From contig JAIUNY010000006.1 of assembly GCA_020161505.1 (NCBI GenBank), positions 1 through 64,000 on the forward strand: DNA of 64,000 nucleotides, given 5' to 3'. A program made the position numbers and the translations under genes. This DNA is from Armatimonadota bacterium. Its GTDB lineage: Bacteria > Armatimonadota > Fimbriimonadia > Fimbriimonadales > Fimbriimonadaceae. The notes under the pieces are model-generated. The model worked only from the letters and a program-made list of their open reading frames with translations. It had not been told where the DNA came from and ran no database searches. Shown piece after piece: positions 58,165 to 64,000 of the stretch; position 1 is the stretch's first letter, and each line of letters opens with the position of its first letter.

Positions 58165-58626
58165 TCACCAGTAGGGCGGGAAGGTCATGCCGTCCTTGCC
58201 GCGATCAAACGAGTCGATGAACTCGTAGGATTTGGGAACCCACTTTCCCTTCTTCTTCACGAGTTCAGCGCGAAGAACACAGCTTTCTGAATCGTTCGTC
58301 GTGGTTTTTTCCTTCGCCACGATGATGATCTCGGCGCGACTCTCATCCACCTTGGTCACCCGGAAGAATTTCGCTTCGCCTTTGATCTTGGCTTGCTTCA
58401 CGGTGCGTTCGACCGCTTTCTCCATGCCTGCGCCATTCATCTTGGTGAGAGATTCGGCGTAAACGTACGGGGCAAACGACACAAGAAGACCAAAGACAAC
58501 CATGTATCGCCACGAGCGAAAGTTGTCGTGGTTCTTCACCGACCGAAAGATGCTGACGATAAGCGTCAGGATCGCCCCGATGACGAAGCATCCAAACAGG
58601 TACGCGATCATGCCCAGTGCGCTCAT
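58165..58626 (-). CDS. Hypothetical membrane protein
   Basis: The ~153-residue protein has two N-terminal membrane helices (MIAYLFGCFVIGAILTLIV and YMVVFGLLVSFAPYVYA). A soluble C-terminal domain (about 70-150) contains a FFRVTKVDESRAEIIIVAKE strand pair. Start ATG 58626 has GGAGAAGGG upstream; a longer frame to 58737 lacks support. No family recognised. Confidence 0.68.
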   Translation of the reverse strand: MSALGMIAYLFGCFVIGAILTLIVSIFRSVKNHDNFRSWRYMVVFGLLVSFAPYVYAESLTKMNGAGMEKAVERTVKQAKIKGEAKFFRVTKVDESRAEIIIVAKEKTTTNDSESCVLRAELVKKKGKWVPKSYEFIDSFDRGKDGMTFPPYW

Positions 58627-58754
58627 AGAGTTACCCTTCTCCTGCCCTTGTTCCATGTTTCTTGCCCAAACCATCACAAGTCGCGGAAGGATAGGGCTCG
58701 CCGCTGAAAATGTATTGAGGAATCCAGATCCAGCCACCGAAATTTAACAGGAAC

Positions 58755-59084
58755 ATGGCGCAAACGAGAGTGACCCCGACGACCCCCGATCTGTTGCTCT
58801 GTCGCGCCGAGATTGAACAGTTCATGGTCTGCCCGCTATGCGGCGCGCTCAATGTCTGCGAAAACGAGGAGTGCTTTGTCTGCCGATGGTCGGGCGAGTT
58901 TGACCTTACTCCGACCTTGGTGCACTTACGCATTCGCGAGCTGATTGAAGCTTGCCCCGAACTCCAAGATCTGCTTCTTGAGCGAGAGATCATGATTCGA
59001 CGGGAAGTCCGCCCTGGCTTCGTCGGACGGATGCAGCGATTCTTAGCTCAAATCTTCCGTCGCAAGCTCGATTTCCGAGCCTGA
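58755..59084 (+). CDS. Small zinc-ribbon protein
   Basis: The 109-residue protein has two CxxC knuckles (MVCPLCGALNVC and ECFVCRWSGEFD, about residues 25-50) that should bind one zinc. A basic helical tail follows (FVGRMQRFLAQIFRRKL). No catalytic motif is seen. It may bind nucleic acid or membrane through the basic tail. Function unknown. Confidence 0.68.
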   Translation: MAQTRVTPTTPDLLLCRAEIEQFMVCPLCGALNVCENEECFVCRWSGEFDLTPTLVHLRIRELIEACPELQDLLLEREIMIRREVRPGFVGRMQRFLAQIFRRKLDFRA

Positions 59085-59146
59085 CGCAGGCAACGGGTCC
59101 CCGCGAACCCGGGGGGTCACCCAGGCGTCGCAGTATCATGCGAATC

Positions 59147-60196
59147 ATGCCTCGCACCGCTTTTCGCGCTGCCCTTTTCGCTCTTTGCGCTTCTCTGCTT
59201 GTCGGATCTGCGACCGCGCAGAACCGGATTCCTGCGAAGGAAGCTGACACCACCCGGATGATGACTTACAACATCCAGTGGTTCCACAACGGAGACAACC
59301 CAGAACGCATCACGAACCTCAAAACGGTTCTTACCAATGTGGCCCCGGATATCGTCGGAGTGCAGGAAGTGGAAGGTCGCGCGGCTTTGCGGCAGGTTTT
59401 TGACACTCAGTGGACGATTGGGATGCTGGACGATCCGCAAGAGTTTCAAGAGCTCGGAATTGCGGTGCGGAAGCCGTACCAGCTGGAGTCGTATGAGATG
59501 CTCTTCACAGGGCCGGAGCTGGACTACGCTTTTCCTGGTAAGCGAGATGTTCTGCGCGCGGTTGTGAAGACTCCCCAGGGGAACACCCTGGTGGTATACG
59601 TGAATCACTTCAAGAGCCGAAGCGGCGGACGACTCAGCACCGACCTGCAGCGGCAGATGGCTGCCGGCATGCTCGCGAGCTACATTGCCTACAAGAAGGA
59701 CGAGAACGTGGTTTTGATGGGCGACTTCAATGACTCGCCGAATGATGCGATGGCGAATATCTTGGAGAGTGGGAACATCCTTGCCAAGGGTGGTGAGGCG
59801 AATGATTACACCCTGCTCGCGAATACGGTGGAATCACTGTGGGAGCAGGATTACGTCACCATCGGGCTCCATGATCTGTTCTACGGTGATCCGATCTCCC
59901 CGATTGTGAAGGGTGCCAAGGAAGACAACGACCGTCTGCGCGGGCGAGACTATCGCTTCCCGCAAGATGTGAAAGTCACCCAGACCATGATGGATCAGAT
60001 CTTGGTTTCGCCGAAGCTGTGGGCACGGCAGGTGAAGTCCTATGTGTATGTTGGGAACGAGGCCGTGAAGGGTCTCCCCGGTCGCGTGCAGGTCTCCGAA
60101 GACGAGCGGACTGGGGCGCGCACGGTCAAGTACCTGGAAAAGGGCACTCGAGCCAGCGACCACGTCCCCGTGGTGGCGGATATCAAGTTGCGGTAG
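59147..60196 (+). CDS. Secreted endonuclease/exonuclease/phosphatase-fold protein
   Basis: The ~349-residue protein has a signal peptide (MPRTAFRAALFALCASLLVG). The EEP catalytic series follows: Asn in MTYNIQWFHNGDN, Glu in VGVQEVEG, VVYVNHFKSRSGG, Asp-x-Asn in VLMGDFNDSPND and the final Asp-His in ASDHVPVVADI. Members hydrolyse phosphodiester bonds in DNA, RNA or lipids; the export signal favours nutrient scavenging or extracellular DNase. ATG 59147 is chosen with TATCAT (59134-59139) 7 nt upstream over ATG 59138, which overlaps that hexamer. Confidence 0.88.
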   Translation: MPRTAFRAALFALCASLLVGSATAQNRIPAKEADTTRMMTYNIQWFHNGDNPERITNLKTVLTNVAPDIVGVQEVEGRAALRQVFDTQWTIGMLDDPQEFQELGIAVRKPYQLESYEMLFTGPELDYAFPGKRDVLRAVVKTPQGNTLVVYVNHFKSRSGGRLSTDLQRQMAAGMLASYIAYKKDENVVLMGDFNDSPNDAMANILESGNILAKGGEANDYTLLANTVESLWEQDYVTIGLHDLFYGDPISPIVKGAKEDNDRLRGRDYRFPQDVKVTQTMMDQILVSPKLWARQVKSYVYVGNEAVKGLPGRVQVSEDERTGARTVKYLEKGTRASDHVPVVADIKLR

Positions 60197-60235
60197 GGCC
60201 GTTCCGAGGTTTGCGAGACTGCGGGCGTGGTTTCT

Positions 60236-60316
60236 GGGTCGGGAGTGCGTGTGTACTCCCGACCCGTTGGCTGTGGCCTCGCTCTCAACGTCCCGACCCT
60301 AAAGGGATCGGGGCAC
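60236..60316. repeat. Convergent-gene hairpin and REP-like palindrome
   Basis: A perfect 11-bp inverted repeat (GGGTCGGGAGT 60236-60246 with ACTCCCGACCC 60255-60265) is followed by a REP-like unit CCCGACCCTAAAGGGATCGG (60292 onward, to 60316). This unit is the same as that in the 53-kb array. It lies between convergent genes, a usual REP location, and could serve as a two-way transcription stop. Confidence 0.68.
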
Positions 60317-60331
60317 GGGAGCCACGTGTTG

Positions 60332-61267
60332 CTACTCGATCTTCGCTTCTAGGAAGCTTGCGATGTCGGCTTCGTTCACCGCAGGCTCGCCGGGAGAGAC
60401 ATTGCTGAGGCGGCCGTCTTTCATCCAGACCTCCAGCTCATCGACCAGCGAGAAGAGGTGGTCGAACGAATCCACCACGAACAGCAGCGGTTGGTAGTGG
60501 TCGATTTCGAAATACTGGTTGACCACCCATTCCAGTTGAACCGGATAGCGCTGGACATCGGGGGAGGTCAGGGAGTATTCGAGTTCGCCGTAGCTGCTCA
60601 GAAGGCCGGATCCGTAAGCGCGCAGGCCGCCATCGGGGTGCTTCATCAGGCCGAACTCGATGGTGAACCAGAAGAATCGGGCCATCGCCTTGATGATGCT
60701 GCTGAGGCGGTGGACGCGGTCTTCGCCGAGGGGCATCTCTTGGGCAATGATCGCAGCGGTACGGGCGCATTCGCCGAATCGCACCAGGGTATCGGCAAAG
60801 GCGCGATCGGTGTGCATCGGCACGTGTCCGGCGATGTCATGGAAGATATCTGGTTCCGGCAGGTAGTCCAGATTGGCGAGTTTGCGCACCGTGATGGTGG
60901 TCGGGAAATCGCGCTGGCGCAGGCAATCGAAGAAGAGAAACGCGGGCACATAGCCGCTGACTGGCTTGGCGCGGAACCCAGTGAGGGGGTTCAGGAACTG
61001 GTTGACATCATCCAGCAAGGGAACTCGCTTGGGGTTGAGGCACAGGTTTTCGATGCCCTGGAGGAAGTGCTTGTTGGCGTATTTCTCCCATTGCGGGATC
61101 ATGCGGGCGTAGAGCCGCCGCCAGGCCTCATGGTTTTCGTCGGAGTAGAGCTCGTAGGGCTGCTCAATGTAGAGCTTGCCATCGGCTTGGGCTTTTTCGA
61201 TGAAAGGGGCTTCGGTGGTGGTCATCCCGATGCCAGGGGGGAAGTCGGCGTTGACTGAACTGGCCAT
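60332..61267 (-). CDS. phhA: Phenylalanine 4-hydroxylase (aromatic amino acid hydroxylase)
   Basis: This pterin- and iron-dependent enzyme converts phenylalanine to tyrosine. The 311-residue protein is the short bacterial form without the ACT domain. The Fe ligands are visible: two His in PDIFHDIAGHVPMH and Glu in FWFTIEFGL. VSGYVPAFLFFDCLRQRDFP and YGSGLLSSYGELEYSL are further family landmarks. Tryptophan hydroxylase specificity is possible but less likely. No pterin carbinolamine dehydratase gene lies nearby. Confidence 0.93.
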   Translation of the reverse strand: MASSVNADFPPGIGMTTTEAPFIEKAQADGKLYIEQPYELYSDENHEAWRRLYARMIPQWEKYANKHFLQGIENLCLNPKRVPLLDDVNQFLNPLTGFRAKPVSGYVPAFLFFDCLRQRDFPTTITVRKLANLDYLPEPDIFHDIAGHVPMHTDRAFADTLVRFGECARTAAIIAQEMPLGEDRVHRLSSIIKAMARFFWFTIEFGLMKHPDGGLRAYGSGLLSSYGELEYSLTSPDVQRYPVQLEWVVNQYFEIDHYQPLLFVVDSFDHLFSLVDELEVWMKDGRLSNVSPGEPAVNEADIASFLEAKIE

Positions 61268-61320
61268 GTTTGGTTGTCCTGTCAGTGTAGACGGGGGAGG
61301 GGGTGAAAGGGAAGCTGTCC

Positions 61321-61361
61321 CAAAAAGACCTCCGGCCCTGGTCGGTTGACCAGGGCCGGAG
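61321..61361 (-). terminator. Intrinsic terminator of the starch/prepilin operon
   Basis: A perfect 14-bp stem (61330-61343 with 61348-61361; CTCCGGCCCTGGTC and its complement) with a GGTT loop is followed on the minus strand by a T run (61322-61327). It lies 20 bp after the last gene of the operon. Confidence 0.9.
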
Positions 61362-61380
61362 CGTCCGAGCGGCTGAGTAC

Positions 61381-61644
61381 CTAATTGCCTTGGGGCATAG
61401 CTTCCCGTGCCGCCTGTTCACCAGATGGCGGGGGCATACCCGGTACGGCTGGCTGCTGTTGCGCAGCCCCGGTATTCGACTGAGTCATGCCTGCTTGAGC
61501 TTCGGCTTGTTTGCGCTGGAGCTCCTGGCTCGGCTCATTGTTCCCGCCGGGGCCCGACCAGAACATGAAGCCAAAGACAATGAGCGCAAGGACTCCAAGG
61601 CCGATTGCGGCCCAAGTGACGGCTGGCGGAAGTTCTTTTTTCAT
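61381..61644 (-). CDS. Small membrane protein after prepilin gene
   Basis: The 87-residue protein has one membrane helix (WAAIGLGVLALIVFGFMFW) and a hydrophilic Gln/Ala/Pro-rich tail with PAVPGMPPPSGEQ, ending MPQGN. It follows the prepilin gene by 24 bp and is the last gene before the terminator. Position and tail composition parallel the lipoprotein at 38111-38326, suggesting a partner of DUF1559 prepilins. Confidence 0.72.
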   Translation of the reverse strand: MKKELPPAVTWAAIGLGVLALIVFGFMFWSGPGGNNEPSQELQRKQAEAQAGMTQSNTGAAQQQPAVPGMPPPSGEQAAREAMPQGN

Positions 61645-61668
61645 GTTGGTAGTCTTCGGGGAGAGAGT

Positions 61669-62532
61669 TTACTCGCCTGGGATGGTGCAGCGGTTGATGA
61701 CGCCTGGGCCAGTGAACCAGGCCCAGTCCATGCAGACGACGCCGTTGTCCCAGTAGGTATTGCTCGGCACCCAGTTGCCCGGGCTTGGATAGTAGCCTGG
61801 GAGAACCGTTCCGTGGAGCATTCCGTCGCTGGCATAGCCGTTGGTTTTCAGGAACTTAGCCGAGCTGTCGGCGAAGATCCAGACAGAACCGTCCCCGTAG
61901 CTGTTCGCAATTTCGCCGTACTGTGCGCGCGGGTCGTTTGCCGGCATATTGTCTCGTCGAGTGTTGTTGATTGACACGCCCCAGAACCACTCGTCTCGCG
62001 AGCGGAAGTTTGCCGCCGTCACACCGTTCGTTCCGATGTAGTTCGGTTGTCGCTTTTCACCAAACATCACCGTGCGGCTAACTTCCGGTGCAGAAGTACC
62101 CGAGAGGGGAGCCCAACCGTTGTTGCTGCTGTGCTGCACGCCTCGGAAGTAGTTGCCCGCAGGAGCGAAGCCGCGGCGATATTGACCAACGCCCGGAACA
62201 TCAGCCTTGGCACGGGTATCGGCACCGGAGGTCATGATCGTCCAGTTCTTCGTGTACGGCTGAACGATGTCATCCCAGGTCATGGCAAAGTAAGGATCTC
62301 CGCCACCTTGAGCAGGGCCGAAGCCAAATCGAACCTTCGGCGGGGTCATGTCATCGTAGTCCGTCATGTAGATCAGGACTGAGGTACCCACTTGCTTCAT
62401 TTGCGCGAGAGCTTGGGTCTTCTTGGCAGCTTGCTTCGCTTGAGCGAAGACAGGGAAGAGGATCGCGGCGAGGATCGCGATGATCGCGATCACGACGAGC
62501 AGTTCGATAAGCGTGAATGCCTTGTTTTTCAT
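61669..62532 (-). CDS. DUF1559-type prepilin-like protein (second copy)
   Basis: The 287-residue protein has the prepilin leader MKNKA and then [20 protein letters not shown], identical over this stretch to the copy at 38328-39221. The C-terminal domain differs (IYMTDYDDMTPPKVRFGFGP, SYGDGSVWIFADSSAKFLKT). Ala again precedes the processed Phe. It overlaps the alpha-amylase stop by 4 bp and so is co-translated with a starch-degrading enzyme. It probably forms a surface or periplasm-facing pseudopilin subunit. Confidence 0.88.
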   Translation of the reverse strand: MKNKAFTLIELLVVIAIIAILAAILFPVFAQAKQAAKKTQALAQMKQVGTSVLIYMTDYDDMTPPKVRFGFGPAQGGGDPYFAMTWDDIVQPYTKNWTIMTSGADTRAKADVPGVGQYRRGFAPAGNYFRGVQHSSNNGWAPLSGTSAPEVSRTVMFGEKRQPNYIGTNGVTAANFRSRDEWFWGVSINNTRRDNMPANDPRAQYGEIANSYGDGSVWIFADSSAKFLKTNGYASDGMLHGTVLPGYYPSPGNWVPSNTYWDNGVVCMDWAWFTGPGVINRCTIPGE

Positions 62533-64000
62533 TGTAGAGTCACCAATGACTTTTGAGAATTGCGTGTGAGTAAAGTCGGGTCCGCGTGCGGTCGCAAAAG
62601 CGCGGCCGACTTTGGCGGAAGAGTGATGCGAAGAGTGTCGCCCTGAGGAGCAGTGATTGTTCCGTTAACGACATCGTGAAAAGCGTTGACCTTCGGGAGC
62701 CCTTTCAGGTTCACAGAGAGGGTGGCGGGTGCATCGGCTCGATTAAAAAGAACCAAAGCAAGATCGTTGCCAAGGACACGACCGAAACCAGAAGTTTGGG
62801 TGGTTCCTTGGATGCTCAGCCGAACCGGGTCGCCGGATTGGAGAGCCTGGCTGGCATTCCGCGCGGAAATCAGCCGCTGGTAGAGCCCGAGCAGCTTGTT
62901 GGAGTCGGTGGCGCGCTCCCATTCCATGCCGCGACGATTCATCGGATCGGCGCCGCCGGTCATGCCGAGTTCATCGCCGTAATAGATGCAGGGCGTTCCG
63001 ACCCAGCTCATCAGAGCCACCGCGCCCATCGCGGCGAGCGCAGAATCATCGCCGCACTCGTGCATGAACCGAGGGACATCGTGGGAGCTAATCAGGTTCA
63101 GCATATTGCGGCTGACCTGAGGCGGATACCAGGCGTAGACCGTGAACAGTTGATCCAAGAACTGATCGCCCGAGGCAGTGCCTTTGGCGATGTATTCGAG
63201 GGTTGCGGTTCGGAACGGGTAGTTCATCGCACTATCCCACTGGTCACCTTGGAGCCATTCGGAGCTGTTGGTCCAGTTCTCGCCGATGATCCATGTATTC
63301 GTATTCTTGGACTTAAGATGCGAGCGAAATGTTCGCCAAAACGGCTTGGGCACTTCGTTGGCGACATCGAGTCGCCACCCATCGATTTGAGCTTCGTTGT
63401 CCCAGAAGTCCGTGACACCGAGGAGGAACCGCGTGACATCCGGGTTCATCACGTTCAGCTTGGGCATCGACTGGAATCCGAACCAGGCTTCGTAGCTCGG
63501 CTTCTCGTTCGCCGGGAGATTCACACGCACCGGGAATTGATTCACGAAGTACCAATTCTTGAATCCGCTGGTCTCGCCATCGCGGCGCACGCCTTGGAAG
63601 GCGGGGAAGTCGATGCTGGTGTGGTTGAAAACGCCATCGAGCACCGTGCGGATGCCTCGCTTTTTGAGGTCACCCACCAGGGATTTGAACTCCTCGTTCG
63701 ATCCCAATCGCCAGTCGATGGTTGTGTACGACGTGGTTTCGTAGCGGTGGTTGCTCGGCCCGTAGAACACGGGATTGAAGTAGATGCCGGTGATTCCCAG
63801 CTTGCTCAGGTAGTTGAGGTTCTGGCTCATCCCGGCGAGATCACCCCCGTGGAAGCTCCAGTAATCCGGGCGAGCATCCCACGGGCGAACGTCCATCGGA
63901 TCGTTGGTGGCATCGCCGTTGGCGAATCGATCGGGGAAGATTTGATAGAAAACGGTCTGTTCGACCCACTTCGGTACTTCGAAGGGTTGGAAGGTTTGGG
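62529..64000 (-). CDS. Alpha-amylase family GH13 enzyme (5' end outside window)
   Basis: The frame is open to the window edge. Upstream of the first ATG (63896) it encodes VEQTVFYQIFPDRFANGD, a GH13 start, so the gene is longer than seen. Catalytic regions are present: VLDGVFNHTS (region I), GWRLDVANEVP with the nucleophile Asp (II), WIIGENW with the acid/base Glu (III) and ISSHDVPRFM (IV). A C-terminal beta domain ends the protein. FHGGDLAGMSQNLNYL suggests a neopullulanase/cyclomaltodextrinase or maltogenic subtype. It overlaps the prepilin gene by 4 bp. Confidence 0.93.
   Translation of the reverse strand, partial: QTFQPFEVPKWVEQTVFYQIFPDRFANGDATNDPMDVRPWDARPDYWSFHGGDLAGMSQNLNYLSKLGITGIYFNPVFYGPSNHRYETTSYTTIDWRLGSNEEFKSLVGDLKKRGIRTVLDGVFNHTSIDFPAFQGVRRDGETSGFKNWYFVNQFPVRVNLPANEKPSYEAWFGFQSMPKLNVMNPDVTRFLLGVTDFWDNEAQIDGWRLDVANEVPKPFWRTFRSHLKSKNTNTWIIGENWTNSSEWLQGDQWDSAMNYPFRTATLEYIAKGTASGDQFLDQLFTVYAWYPPQVSRNMLNLISSHDVPRFMHECGDDSALAAMGAVALMSWVGTPCIYYGDELGMTGGADPMNRRGMEWERATDSNKLLGLYQRLISARNASQALQSGDPVRLSIQGTTQTSGFGRVLGNDLALVLFNRADAPATLSVNLKGLPKVNAFHDVVNGTITAPQGDTLRITLPPKSAALLRPHADPTLLTRNSQKSLVTLQ

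Overview
The window is about 58-60 % GC bacterial chromosome. Two DUF1559 prepilin-type genes with nearly identical N termini, many secreted glycan enzymes, and a mixture of leaderless and Shine-Dalgarno starts suggest an Armatimonadota (Fimbriimonas-like) bacterium. That assignment is inference; no rRNA gene is present to settle it.

Left backbone (1-14.2 kb): an ECF-like sigma factor is divergent from an S24/LexA-type repressor across a region rich in TTGTCAA/TTGACAA half-sites. Then come a CBS-GGDEF protein, a DnaA/Hda-like AAA+ protein, a DUF1573 protein coupled to a tetraheme cytochrome, prfB with an intact programmed +1 frameshift, a large secreted protein, RtcB and a GH52 beta-xylosidase.

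Integrative element (14220-33046): 46-bp direct repeats bound an 18.8-kb island at the 3' half of an intact tRNA-Pro(TGG) gene at 33001-33077, with a tyrosine recombinase next to the tRNA. From the integrase end the island carries a HTH protein, a disordered protein, a winged-helix protein with a family A / T7-like polymerase palm, an ArdC-like antirestriction protein, a tightly coupled helicase(PLD)-methylase-ATPase-DUF4276 operon, and a compact three-gene cassette: a STAND ATPase with a decayed cyclase-like N terminus, an unknown 142-aa protein and a Schlafen AlbA_2-type protein. This cassette is the best candidate for an undescribed (probably anti-phage) system. The polymerase-like protein is the best candidate for a new replication factor.

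Right backbone (33-64 kb): proline dehydrogenase, DusB, then a xylan/xyloside cluster on the minus strand. The cluster has a fused solute-binding-protein/permease, a second permease, a LacI regulator with matching palindromic operators, a prepilin-like protein, two lipoproteins and a GH10 xylanase; xylulokinase lies just upstream. Next are MiaB, a VKOR-thioredoxin fusion with MnmA and small membrane proteins, an AI-2E-family permease, a repeat-rich spacer with REP-like palindromes, a penicillin-acylase-family enzyme, NadE, acylphosphatase, CBS and zinc-ribbon proteins, a secreted endonuclease/phosphatase-fold protein and phenylalanine 4-hydroxylase. Last is a starch operon (alpha-amylase cut by the window end, prepilin, small membrane protein) that mirrors the xylan operon.

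Together the backbone describes a heterotroph that breaks down xylan and starch. The island sits between the GH52 gene and the rest of the xylan genes. Host genes often have a TAnnnT hexamer 6-7 nt before the start codon (leaderless mRNAs). Several island genes instead have Shine-Dalgarno sequences, which fits recent acquisition.
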